From Bryobacterales bacterium (GTDB lineage Bacteria; Acidobacteriota; Terriglobia; Bryobacterales; Bryobacteraceae): a stretch of DNA of 33,520 bases. Each line of letters starts with the position of its first letter. Positions within the stretch are counted from its first letter, which is position 1. Positions 8,121-16,291 of this stretch are shown here, piece by piece. The stretch is taken from the NCBI GenBank assembly GCA_003170295.1, contig PNAJ01000108.1, positions 1,807 to 35,326 on the forward strand, given 5' to 3'. Made by a program: the position numbers and the translations under genes. A model generated the notes under the pieces. It searched no databases. It was not told the DNA's origin and saw only the letters and a list, made by a program, of their open reading frames with translations.

Positions 8121-8472
8121 GCGGTTTCCTTCTGGATACCAACGTTCCCTCCGAGTTGATCCGAATCAAGCCAGACCAACGCGTGGCGCAATGGCTGCGC
8201 AATGCCGACGATGACACTCTTTACATCAGCGTGATCAGCATCGGCGAGGTTTGCAGGAGTTTCACGATTCATCCCGAAGAGCACCGGCGGATCAGCTTGA
8301 GGAAATGGCTCGACGATACATTGCGTCCATGGTTTGCCGGGCGCATCCTGCCAGTCAGTGAAGCCGTTTCCGAACGCTGGGGTGTCCTCGAAGGCCAATG
8401 TCAGTTGAAGGGACTGACGCTAAATGCGCCGGTCTTGGCGTAACGGTTCTCAACCCCTGGGACAGTCTCTGA
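8117..8472 (+). pseudogene. VapC-like PIN-domain toxin with internal deletion
   Basis: The open part (8117-8443, 108 residues) opens with MSGFLLDTNVPSEL, with PIN acidic residues Asp7 and Glu44 (SVISIGEVCRS). It continues normally to SERWGVLEGQCQLKGLTLNA. Full-length VapC proteins go on with a segment containing the third acidic residue and then end in a strand like LGVTVLNPW. Here that ending is present at 8434-8472 (LGVTVLNPWDSL, then TGA) but in another frame and directly after LNAP. Roughly 25 codons carrying the C-terminal catalytic acid are therefore missing. The toxin, an RNase in this family, is probably inactive. Confidence 0.75.
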
Positions 8473-8510
8473 ACCATTCCATTACCGCTGGTAATCCCAA
8501 ACCCCAACGA

Positions 8511-8516
8511 TATAAT
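8511..8516 (+). promoter_or_regulatory. Candidate -10 promoter element
   Basis: A perfect TATAAT lies 47 bases upstream of the GTG start of the following TIGR03437 gene, which also has AGGAG seven bases before its start. No good -35 hexamer is visible at 16-18 bases upstream, so this is a candidate only. Confidence 0.35.
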
Positions 8517-8563
8517 GGAAACACCGCGCCCATCTTCCGCGCAATAGCGCCAGGAGAGCTCCC

Positions 8564-9565
8564 GTGCGATTTTCGAAATACTTGCTTTGCTTTTTTCCCC
8601 TCTTCTGCGCCGCTCAATCGGCGAATCCGCAGGCCGCGATTGGGGGTGTCAGCTACGTGGCCCCTGCGCCGCTGGCGGTTGCTCCCGGGCAATTGATTAC
8701 CTTATTCGTACCTAACTCCGGCATTTCGCTGACAGGCCCGGTTCGCGCGCCCTCGGGGACACTGCCGACGTCTTTGGCGGGATTTTCCGCCATTTTCCGG
8801 CAAGGCTCCGACATACCAATGCCGATCCTGATGGTCCAGCCGATCTCGACTTGCTCCACCGGAGCTCCTCCACCAAGTTCGTGCGGTGCGACCACGGCGG
8901 TGACTGTCCAGATCCCGTTCGGGATCCGCACACTTTGTCCCCTTTGTCTCACTAGTGATTCCGCTCCTTTCTTCTTCACGATGATTGCCATCGCGATCAA
9001 TGGCTCGACTGGACCGTTCCTCGAAGTCAACCCGCTTTCCGATCAAATTCACTTTTTGACGTCCTGCGATGTGATCCTGCCCACTGTCGGGAGCTATTCC
9101 CCGACGGGTTTACCATGCCCGCAGTTGGTAACCCATGCGGACGGCACGGCGGTTTCTCCCAGAAATCCGGCCAAGGGTGGGGAGGCGTTGATCGCCTACG
9201 CTACCGGCCTAGGGCAAACTAACCCTCCTCTGAACTCCGGGCAGGCTGCTACGGCGGCTGATCCTGTGCAGACGCCGTTCGGCGTGGACTTCAACTATCG
9301 TCCCAATGCACTGGCGACCCGGCCGCCGGGTGCGTATCGCATTGGGATTCCCGCGTCTCTTTTGTACGCAGGCGCTACCCCGGGATTCGCCGGCCTCTAT
9401 CAGATCAATTTCGTCGTGCCGCCTCCTCCTCCAAGTGGACTGGCTCCGTGTGTCGACTGGACTACTTCGCCTCCGGGAATCAACGTGGTTCAAACGAACC
9501 TGACAGTTAGCGTCGGATCGGTGTACTCATTTGACGGCGCTGGGATCTGCGTCCAACCAAACTAA
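8564..9565 (+). CDS. Secreted TIGR03437-domain protein
   Basis: A protein of 333 residues with signal peptide MRFSKYLLCFFPLFCAAQSA. The GTG start is preceded by AGGAG. The rest is a single TIGR03437-type module, the beta-rich domain found at the C-terminus of many Solibacter exported proteins. Its first half opens with VAPGQLITLFVPNSGISL, and its second has GGEALIAYATGLGQTNPP, then LYQINFVVP at residues about 278-286. Several Cys pairs (CSTGAPPPSSC, CPLC, CD...CP) suggest disulfides and an extracytoplasmic location. Here the module is essentially the whole protein rather than a tail on an enzyme. Function unknown; a surface or adhesin-like role is inferred. Confidence 0.8.
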   Translation: MRFSKYLLCFFPLFCAAQSANPQAAIGGVSYVAPAPLAVAPGQLITLFVPNSGISLTGPVRAPSGTLPTSLAGFSAIFRQGSDIPMPILMVQPISTCSTGAPPPSSCGATTAVTVQIPFGIRTLCPLCLTSDSAPFFFTMIAIAINGSTGPFLEVNPLSDQIHFLTSCDVILPTVGSYSPTGLPCPQLVTHADGTAVSPRNPAKGGEALIAYATGLGQTNPPLNSGQAATAADPVQTPFGVDFNYRPNALATRPPGAYRIGIPASLLYAGATPGFAGLYQINFVVPPPPPSGLAPCVDWTTSPPGINVVQTNLTVSVGSVYSFDGAGICVQPN

Positions 9566-9600
9566 TTCAAACTTTTATCGCGACTTCCGATAAGCAAGGC

Positions 9601-9888
9601 ATGGAACGTCGTAAAGAACCCCGGCTGAAGGCGAATCAACCCGTCATAGTCTCTTCCGTCGGCTTGATGCCGATGCCACCGATATCCGGCCGCACCCTCG
9701 ATATGTCCGGCAGCGGGCTGCAACTGCGGCTTCCCAATCCCATCCCGTGCGGATCGCCGGTGAAGGTGGAAGCGGAGCACATGGTCATGATGGGCGAGGT
9801 GACCCGGTGCCAGTACGACGTCGAAGGCGGTTACATCGTAAGTCTGATGGTGTTGGAGTCCGCGCCCAGCAGCCGCACCGCGTCATAA
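9601..9888 (+). CDS. PilZ-domain protein
   Basis: A protein of 95 residues consisting of one PilZ domain. The N-terminal RRKEPRLKANQPVIV supplies the RxxxR-like arginines, and TLDMSGSGLQLRLP at about residues 36-49 is the (D/N)xSxxG motif; both are known c-di-GMP contacts in this family. It has an AAGG-type ribosome binding site four bases before ATG. It ends seven bases before the GTG of the RmlD-type gene. A c-di-GMP receptor role is expected from family knowledge, but the partner process is unknown. Confidence 0.85.
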   Translation: MERRKEPRLKANQPVIVSSVGLMPMPPISGRTLDMSGSGLQLRLPNPIPCGSPVKVEAEHMVMMGEVTRCQYDVEGGYIVSLMVLESAPSSRTAS

Positions 9889-9895
9889 TAGGGAT

Positions 9896-10780
9896 GTGAA
9901 GCGAGTCGCGATCTTTGGCAGCGGTGGACAACTGGGAGTCGAACTGAAAGCGGTTTTTACCGCGCGTGGATACGAGTTGGCTTGCTTTGAGCGCGCCAAA
10001 GTCGACATCACCGACCCCGCGCAGGTCGAGCATGCGCTCGCGCAATACGACCCTGCCGTGGTGGTCAACGCCGCTGCCTACAATCAAGTCGACGTTGCCG
10101 AAAGGGAGCCGCTGGCCGCGCTCCAGGTGAATGGGCTCGCGGTGCGCAATCTGGCGATTGCCTGCCGGCAAGTCGACGCGCAACTGGTTCATTTCTCCAC
10201 CGACTACGTGTTCGACGGACAGGCCGGCCACGCCTACACGGAACAGGACGCGACCCGGCCTCTGGGCGCCTACGCCGTCTCGAAGCTCGTGGGCGAACTG
10301 TATGCGCGCGGGTATCTCGATAAGGCGCTGGTAATTCGCACGTCCGGTGTTTATGGGCCGGGCGGGCTCGATACGGCGCGCGGAAATTTCGTGGAGATGA
10401 TGCTGCGCTTGGCCGCCAAGGGTTCGCCCATTCGAGTGGTGGAAGATCATGTCGCATCGCCGACCTACGCTCCCGCGCTGGCCTCGCGTACAGTGGATCT
10501 GGTCGAACGCGGCATCGACGGAATTGTGCACCTGGGCGGCGGCGCGCCGATCTCATGGTTCGATTGGGCGGTCAAGATTTTCAAGGCCGCGAATGTGAAT
10601 CCGCCGGTGAAGCCTACCAATGAGCGCGAGTTCCGCACGGCCGCGCGGCGTCCGAAATACTCGGCGTTATCAAACGGGAAAGCGGAGTCGCTGGGAATCG
10701 CGCCGATGCCAACGCTTGATGAAGCGATCCGCTTGTATATGGAAGCGCGCAGCAAAAAACTCGCGCCGGCACCGGTTTGA
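9896..10780 (+). CDS. rmlD: dTDP-4-dehydrorhamnose reductase (RmlD family)
   Basis: NAD(P)H-dependent reductase of 294 residues, the last step of dTDP-L-rhamnose synthesis. It has a Rossmann start VAIFGSGGQLGVEL (residues 4-17) and the family segment VVNAAAYNQVDVAE. HFSTDYVFDGQAGHAYTEQD precedes the catalytic YAVSK (Tyr126, Lys130). The C-terminal VASPTYAPALA and HLGGGAPISWFDWAVKIF are also typical. The start is GTG at 9896. The other rml genes are not in this window, so it may act with enzymes elsewhere. Its stop overlaps the start of the UbiA-family prenyltransferase gene (TGATG), suggesting co-transcription with menaquinone genes. Confidence 0.92.
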   Translation: MKRVAIFGSGGQLGVELKAVFTARGYELACFERAKVDITDPAQVEHALAQYDPAVVVNAAAYNQVDVAEREPLAALQVNGLAVRNLAIACRQVDAQLVHFSTDYVFDGQAGHAYTEQDATRPLGAYAVSKLVGELYARGYLDKALVIRTSGVYGPGGLDTARGNFVEMMLRLAAKGSPIRVVEDHVASPTYAPALASRTVDLVERGIDGIVHLGGGAPISWFDWAVKIFKAANVNPPVKPTNEREFRTAARRPKYSALSNGKAESLGIAPMPTLDEAIRLYMEARSKKLAPAPV

Positions 10781-11703
10781 TGCGGGAAGCCGGATTCTTT
10801 CACAGGCTGAAGTCTGTGCGCGACTTCATGAAAACCTTCTTCCAGCGCGTCCGCCTCACGCTCGAAATGATCAAATTCGAGCACTCCATCTTCGCGCTCC
10901 CCTTCGCTCTGACCGGAGCATTGCTCGCTTGGCGCGCTTCGGATTTCGAACGCCAGGGACTCGCGTTCCGGCTCCTCTGGATCGTCGTCGCGATGGTTGC
11001 CGCGCGATCCGTGGCGATGGCTTTCAATCGCGTGCTGGACGCCGATATCGACGCGAAGAATCCGCGAACCGCGTCGCGCCATTTGCCTTCGGGGAGGATC
11101 ACGCGACGGTTTGCATGGGGATTTATCGTCCTCTGGTCTCTGGTGTTTATCTTTGCGGCGACCGAATTGAATCCGTTATGCCAATTGCTTGCGCCGGTCG
11201 CGCTCTGCGTCGTGATGTTCTATTCCTTCACCAAGCGATTCACCGCGTTCTCGCATATCGTGTTGGGCTTCTCGCTCGGCATCGCGCCGGCCGCGGCGTG
11301 GATCGCGATGCGCGGCTCGCTCGATCCCCGGATTCTTTGGCTTACCGCCGCCGTCACTTTGTGGACCGCCGGATTCGACATGATTTACGCCTGTCAGGAT
11401 TACGCGTTCGACGTCCACTCCGGACTGCATAGCGTGCCGCAGCGATTCGGAATCGCGGGAGCGCTGTGGATTTCGCGAGCGATGCACCTGGGAATGCTGG
11501 TCTGCCTGATCGTTCTGGTGCGCGTGTTCGCGCTCGGTGGGATCGCGATGGCGGGCGTCGCCGCAGTGGTCGCACTGCTGCTTTGGGAGCACCGCTTGGT
11601 CAAAGCCGACGACCTTTCGAAGATCGACGCCGCGTTCTTTACGATGAACGGCTACGTCAGCGTGATATTCTTTCTATTTTGGGCCGCTGATATCTTAACG
11701 TGA
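10780..11703 (+). CDS. mqnP: UbiA-family prenyltransferase, probable MqnP of the futalosine pathway
   Basis: Integral membrane aromatic prenyltransferase of about 307 residues. The first Asp-rich motif is NRVLDADIDAKNPRT, and the second region is YACQDYAFDVHSGLHSVPQ. Seven to nine hydrophobic segments follow IKFEHSIFALPFALTGALLA. Proteins with these exact motif forms are annotated as 4-hydroxybenzoate polyprenyltransferase-like/MqnP, and they sit beside mqn genes, as here (mqnE starts 12 bases downstream). MqnP would attach the isoprenoid tail to the naphthoate ring at the membrane. The start is uncertain: TTG 10777, ATG 10780 (overlapping the rmlD stop) or ATG 10828 (MKTFFQRVRLTLEM, the usual family N-terminus). 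Confidence 0.88.
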   Translation: MREAGFFHRLKSVRDFMKTFFQRVRLTLEMIKFEHSIFALPFALTGALLAWRASDFERQGLAFRLLWIVVAMVAARSVAMAFNRVLDADIDAKNPRTASRHLPSGRITRRFAWGFIVLWSLVFIFAATELNPLCQLLAPVALCVVMFYSFTKRFTAFSHIVLGFSLGIAPAAAWIAMRGSLDPRILWLTAAVTLWTAGFDMIYACQDYAFDVHSGLHSVPQRFGIAGALWISRAMHLGMLVCLIVLVRVFALGGIAMAGVAAVVALLLWEHRLVKADDLSKIDAAFFTMNGYVSVIFFLFWAADILT

Positions 11704-11715
11704 CCATCTTTCTAA

Positions 11716-12834
11716 ATGACACCCGTATTTGACGACCCGCGCCTGCGAGCGATCGCCGAGAAAGTGACCGCCGGAGTCCGCCTCGATTTTAACGATGGCG
11801 TGACGCTCTTCCGCTCACCCGATATTCTAGGCGTCGGCTGGATGGCGAACCAGGTGCGCGAGCGGCTGCATGGCGATAAAACGTATTTCAACGTGAATCG
11901 TCACATCAATCCGACCGATGTCTGCGTCGCCAGTTGCCGCCTCTGCGCCTTCGGCAAACGCGCCAAGGACCCGACCGCGTACACCATGTCGCTCGAGCAG
12001 GTGTGGGAGCGCGCGAGCCACGGCGTCAGCGAAGCGGTCACCGAATTTCACATCGTCGGCGGCCTCCATCCCGAATTGACGCTCGATTGGTATTGCCAGA
12101 TGTTGCGCGGCCTGAAAGAGCGCTATCCGCAAGTCCATTTGAAGGCGTTCACGATGGTCGAGATTGGATTCCTGGCGAATCGCGCGAAGTTGAGCGTCCG
12201 CGAAACGCTCGAAAAACTGCGCGACGCCGGCATGGATTCGATGCCCGGAGGCGGCGCCGAGATTTTCTCGGAGCGAGTCCGCCGCATCATCTGCGATCAC
12301 AAGATTACCGGCGACCAGTGGCTGGACGTCGCCCGAACGGCGCATCAAATGGGCCTGCACTCGAACTGCACCATGCTCTACGGCCACATCGAAACCGAAG
12401 AGGATCGCGTCGATCACTTAATGAAGCTGCGGTCTCTCCAGGATGAGACGCAAGGCTTCGTTACGTTCATCCCGCTCGCGTTTCACCCCGAAAACACGCC
12501 GCTGGAGCATATTCCGAAAACCACCGGTTTCGACGACATCCGCGAGATCGCGGTCTCGCGCCTGATGCTCGACAACATTCCGCACATCAAGGCCTACTGG
12601 ATCATGATGACGCCGAGAATTGCCCAGATCGCGCAGCGCTTTGGAGCCGACGATATCGATGGCACCGTGATCGAGGAAAAAATCTATCACGACGCGGGCG
12701 CGACCACGAGTCAAAACCTGCGCCGAGGCGAACTGCTGCGGCTGATCCGCGAAGCCGGCCGCGAGCCAGTGGAGCGCGACACGTTATATCGTCCGGTCGA
12801 GCGCAGCGAGAATGTTTTTACAGTGCTGGTGTGA
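11716..12834 (+). CDS. mqnE: Aminofutalosine synthase MqnE (radical SAM)
   Basis: Radical SAM enzyme of 372 residues that joins the MqnA product (3-enolpyruvyl-benzoate) to SAM-derived adenosine to form 6-amino-6-deoxyfutalosine. The CxxxCxxC iron-sulfur motif is CVASCRLC, Cys70-Cys74-Cys77. Family hallmarks include NVNRHINPTDVC, HIVGGLHPELTLDWY, DSMPGGGAEIFSERVR and FIPLAFHPENTPLEH. It follows the prenyltransferase gene by 12 bases. The other half of the pathway in this window (mqnA, mqnC) is about 15 kb away on the opposite strand. Confidence 0.96.
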   Translation: MTPVFDDPRLRAIAEKVTAGVRLDFNDGVTLFRSPDILGVGWMANQVRERLHGDKTYFNVNRHINPTDVCVASCRLCAFGKRAKDPTAYTMSLEQVWERASHGVSEAVTEFHIVGGLHPELTLDWYCQMLRGLKERYPQVHLKAFTMVEIGFLANRAKLSVRETLEKLRDAGMDSMPGGGAEIFSERVRRIICDHKITGDQWLDVARTAHQMGLHSNCTMLYGHIETEEDRVDHLMKLRSLQDETQGFVTFIPLAFHPENTPLEHIPKTTGFDDIREIAVSRLMLDNIPHIKAYWIMMTPRIAQIAQRFGADDIDGTVIEEKIYHDAGATTSQNLRRGELLRLIREAGREPVERDTLYRPVERSENVFTVLV

Positions 12835-12838
12835 TCCA

Positions 12839-12863
12839 CCGCTCCCTTCGGTCACGGCTCAGT
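12839..12863. repeat. Short dispersed repeat, copy 1
   Basis: CCGCTCCCTTCGGTCACGGC and the following bases match a second copy at 33382-33406 (CCGCTCCCTGTGGTCGCGGC) with only a few differences over 25 bases. Both lie just outside genes: this one four bases after the mqnE stop, the other after tRNA-Tyr. Probably a dispersed extragenic repeat. Confidence 0.45.
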
Positions 12864-12872
12864 TTGCGGTGA

Positions 12873-13040
12873 TGCACGCTCGAGGAGCAGATTCAAGCCA
12901 GGCTCCCTCATGAAGAGCGCCTTATGCCGGTATACGTCGATCCGCTCATACTCGAATCGCGAAAAGCGCCGATCGAGGTTATCGTAGTGGATGGCGGCAA
13001 AAAGTACCTAAGAAGGATTAAGCGATTTAACACTCCTTAA
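12873..13040 (+). pseudogene. Remnant of a TIGR03435-family protein C-terminus
   Basis: An open frame of 55 codons without a credible start. It reads TLEEQIQARLPHEERL, then LILESRKAPIEVIVVDGGKK, and ends in TAA at 13038. The segment LESRKAPIEVIVVD matches the end of TIGR03435 proteins, a family abundant in Solibacter that normally finishes with a very similar strand. The rest of the gene is absent and the frame upstream is stopped at 12870. This is most likely a decayed tail left by a deletion or rearrangement. It occupies most of the 250-base gap between mqnE and the subtilase gene. Confidence 0.5.
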
Positions 13041-13084
13041 CGTAGTGGCCGAAATTGCTGGCCCCCGGCGTGCGTCCAAAAATC

Positions 13085-16000
13085 ATGGTGAAGCGACTAC
13101 TCATTTGTTTTCTTGCATTCTTTCCGTTGTACGCCGCCCCACCTGTGTCAAACCGCTACGCGCTGGTGCTCGAAGACCCTCCCGTTTCGCGATTCTACCG
13201 CGCGCGCGAAACGATGTTTTCCGCCACCGCTTCTGCGTATCGACAACAGATTCGCGCCCGCCATGCCGCCCTGCGCGCTGAGATCGCCTCGCGAGGCCTC
13301 ATCGTCACCGGCGAGGTGGATACGCTTCTCAACGCGATCTTCGTCGCCGCCCCGAAGGAGCGCGCTGCCGAACTTGCCGGCCTGCCGGGCGTCTCCAATG
13401 TTTTGCCGCTGCGTTACTACAAGCTCGATCTGAATCGCGCGGTGACCCTCGTCGATGCCAGTGGAGCGTGGGACGCCCTCGGCGGCGTCGCCAACGCGGG
13501 ACTCGGAATCAAGATCGCAATTCTCGACACCGGTATCGATCAAACGCATCCGGCGTTTCAGGACCCCGGGCTCACCGCTCCCGCAGGTTATCCCATTTGT
13601 TCGGGAACCGACTGCGCCTTCACGTCGAACAAAGTGATCGTCGCGCGCAGCTATGTGAAGATGCTCGCGGCGGGCACTTCTTCGGCGAACCCGGCCGCCG
13701 ATTCGCGGCCCGACGATATTTCGCCGCGCGATCGCACCGGCCACGGCACCGCGGTCGCCTCCGTCGCCGCGGGCAACACCAATACCGGACTCGTCACCAT
13801 GACCGGCATGGCTCCGCACGCGTTTCTCGGCAACTATCGAATTTTCGGATCGCCGGAGGTGAACGACACCACCTCCGACGACGTCATTATCGCGGCCGCC
13901 GAAGATGCGATGAAGGACGGCATGGATATCATTTCGCTCTCGCTCGGCGCGCCCGCATTCAGTGGACCGCTCGATACCGGCTCAATTTGCGGACAGAACA
14001 CCGGCGCTACCTGCGATCCCCTCTCTTCGTCGCTCGAAGCCCTCGCCAATGCCGGCATGATCGTCGTGGTCGCGGCGGGAAATAACGGTCCCAGCTACAA
14101 TTCCATCGGTTCGCCGGGCGACGCGCCTTCGGTGATCACGGTTGGCGCCAGCACCAATTCGCACCGCGTGGTTGAGAGCGTTACCGTGACGGGAACCTCG
14201 CAAAACTACGTCGCGCTGCTGGGCAACGGAACCACACCATCGTCCCCATTGATGGCTCCCGGAATCGATATCGCAACGTTGGGCAGCGGATCGCTGGCAT
14301 GCGCCCCCCTCCCCGCGGGTTCGCTCACCGGCTCGATCGCGCTTGTCGAACGAGGGACGTGCACCTTCCTCATCAAGCTCCAACACGCCACAGCGGCGGG
14401 CGCGGTGGGAGTGATTTTCTACATGGCGGACGGGTCCGCGCCGATTTCTCCCGGGGGTCTGGGCGGCACCATCGCGCCGGCGGTCATGATCGCGAACGCC
14501 GACGGCTCCGCGCTTCAGAATTTTCTCGACGCGAATCCCGCCGCCAACGTCACCATCGATCCAACGCAGATGGAGCAGCCGCTCAGCGTGTTTAATCAGC
14601 TCGCCAGTTTTTCGTCGCAGGGGCCCGTCACCGGATCGAGCGCCATGAAGCCGGAGCTGGTCGCCGTGGGCGCGAACATGTATATGGCCGCGCAGAGTTA
14701 CGATCCACTCGGCTCGCTCTACGGCGCCAACGGCTACACCGTCGCCAACGGCACCAGCTTCGCGACGCCGATGGTCTCTGGCGCGGCTGCGCTCGTCAAG
14801 CAGAGCCATCCCGGCTGGACCGCGGCGCAGATCAAGAGCGCGCTGGTCAACAGCGCCACCCAGGACGTCACCCAGGACGATTCCGGACACACCGTCACCG
14901 CGCAATCCATCGGAGCGGGAAAGCTCGACGCGGGCGCCGCGGTCGCAGCCAGCGTTACGTCGAATCCGTCTACGATTTCCTTCGGCGCGATCATCAGCCT
15001 TCCGGCGGTGCAGCAGATCGTCCTGACCAATAACGGCACAGCGAGCGTGACCCTTGCCATCGCGAACGACAATTCCCACGGCGCGCCGGGCGTCTCCATG
15101 ACCTTCAGCCAGTCCAGTCCGACGCTTGCGTCCGGCGCATCCCTCACTTTGACGATCACGCTTTCCGGGTCCGTTCCTGCGGCCGGCTCGTATTCCGGAG
15201 GCGTTACAATTACCGCGCAAAATGTTTCGATGCGTGTCCCGTATCTTTACCTGGTTGCCAGCGGCATCGCCGCCAACATGGTTCCGATTTACGGCGACGC
15301 CTACGACGGAACCGTCCGCGAAACCACGTTTGTGGCCTTCAAATTAACCGACGCCAACGGCATGCCCGTACCCACCAACCGCATCTTGTGGTCGACTTCG
15401 CCCGGCGCGGCAGTTGTGGCGGCTGACTCCATCACCGATAGTTACGGCATAGGACTCGCTGAAGTGTCGCTCGGCTCGTCGCCCGGGAGCTATACGTTTA
15501 CGGCCTCCGCTGGCGGCCAGACGTATACCTTCACCGCGGCCGCGCGAGCGGTTCCCACGATCTCCTTGAATGGAATCGCCAATGCAGGCAGCGCCAACGC
15601 CGGGACTCCTGTTGCGCCTGGATCGTCCATAGCGATCTTTGGTTCGGCTCTGAGCGACTTTACCGATTCGGCGTCGACCGCCCGTCTCCCGCTCGCGATC
15701 GACCAGGTCAACGTGAGCTTCGATGTGCCATCGGCCGGCATCAGCGTGCCAGGCCACCTGATCTTCGTGAGTCCCTCTCAGGTGAACGTGCAGGTGCCCT
15801 GGGAACTCGAAGGCCAGACGTTTGCGCAGATCAAGGTGACCATCGATCGGTCCTATGGCAACGTCGTGGTGCAGTCGCTTTCGACCTTCGCGCCGGCTTT
15901 TTTCGAAATAGCAACAGGCGTCGTAGCGGCGCTCGACGCGAACTACAACGTGATCGGCGCGTCGAATCCTATCGCGCGCGGACAGACCGTCTCGCTCTTC

Positions 16001-16261
16001 GCGAATGGACTCGGCCCAGTCAACAACACTCCCCCGAGCGGCGATCCCGCTTCCGGGGCGCTCTCGACCACCACGTCGACACCAACGGTCACCATCGGAG
16101 GAGTCGCCGCGCCCGTCGTCTTCAGCGGCCTCGCCCCGGGATTCGCCGCGATCTACCAGATCAACGTGACCGTCCCGGCGAGCATCGGCGCGGGCCTCCA
16201 GCCGGTCATAGTATCGATCGGCGGCCAAGTTTCGAAAGCCAGCGGCATCACAGTCCAGTAA
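13085..16261 (+). CDS. Secreted subtilisin-like serine protease (S8) with PA insert and TIGR03437 tail
   Basis: Large exported protease of 1058 residues. Signal peptide MVKRLLICFLAFFPLYAA; the frame extends upstream to 13055 but the leader fixes the start near 13085. An inhibitor_I9-like propeptide (about 25-125) precedes the catalytic domain. The triad is Asp148 (AILDTGID), His220 (GHGTAVAS) and Ser558 (GTSFATPM), with oxyanion Asn333 (AAGNNGPS). A protease-associated (PA) domain is inserted between Asn and Ser (about 375-480, VERGTCTFLIKLQHA). Residues about 620-720 look like an Ig/ASPM-type beta domain. The last 230 residues are a TIGR03437 module with both signature strands (SPSQVNVQVPW, IYQINVTVP). 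It probably acts outside the cell on proteins; the tail may tether it. No direct partner gene. Confidence 0.94.
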   Translation: MVKRLLICFLAFFPLYAAPPVSNRYALVLEDPPVSRFYRARETMFSATASAYRQQIRARHAALRAEIASRGLIVTGEVDTLLNAIFVAAPKERAAELAGLPGVSNVLPLRYYKLDLNRAVTLVDASGAWDALGGVANAGLGIKIAILDTGIDQTHPAFQDPGLTAPAGYPICSGTDCAFTSNKVIVARSYVKMLAAGTSSANPAADSRPDDISPRDRTGHGTAVASVAAGNTNTGLVTMTGMAPHAFLGNYRIFGSPEVNDTTSDDVIIAAAEDAMKDGMDIISLSLGAPAFSGPLDTGSICGQNTGATCDPLSSSLEALANAGMIVVVAAGNNGPSYNSIGSPGDAPSVITVGASTNSHRVVESVTVTGTSQNYVALLGNGTTPSSPLMAPGIDIATLGSGSLACAPLPAGSLTGSIALVERGTCTFLIKLQHATAAGAVGVIFYMADGSAPISPGGLGGTIAPAVMIANADGSALQNFLDANPAANVTIDPTQMEQPLSVFNQLASFSSQGPVTGSSAMKPELVAVGANMYMAAQSYDPLGSLYGANGYTVANGTSFATPMVSGAAALVKQSHPGWTAAQIKSALVNSATQDVTQDDSGHTVTAQSIGAGKLDAGAAVAASVTSNPSTISFGAIISLPAVQQIVLTNNGTASVTLAIANDNSHGAPGVSMTFSQSSPTLASGASLTLTITLSGSVPAAGSYSGGVTITAQNVSMRVPYLYLVASGIAANMVPIYGDAYDGTVRETTFVAFKLTDANGMPVPTNRILWSTSPGAAVVAADSITDSYGIGLAEVSLGSSPGSYTFTASAGGQTYTFTAAARAVPTISLNGIANAGSANAGTPVAPGSSIAIFGSALSDFTDSASTARLPLAIDQVNVSFDVPSAGISVPGHLIFVSPSQVNVQVPWELEGQTFAQIKVTIDRSYGNVVVQSLSTFAPAFFEIATGVVAALDANYNVIGASNPIARGQTVSLFANGLGPVNNTPPSGDPASGALSTTTSTPTVTIGGVAAPVVFSGLAPGFAAIYQINVTVPASIGAGLQPVIVSIGGQVSKASGITVQ

Positions 16262-16291
16262 GGTAAATTATAAGGAAACTCGGTACAGCCT

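Noticed and set aside
9575..9593. Hairpin TTATCG/CGATAA between the TIGR03437 and PilZ genes as a terminator
   Set aside because: Only six base pairs, AT-containing, with a seven-base loop and no T-run after it.
13982..15220. Minus-strand open frame of 412 codons inside the subtilase gene
   Set aside because: Antisense shadow: very Arg-, Gly- and His-rich with no domain, while the plus strand holds an intact S8 protease.
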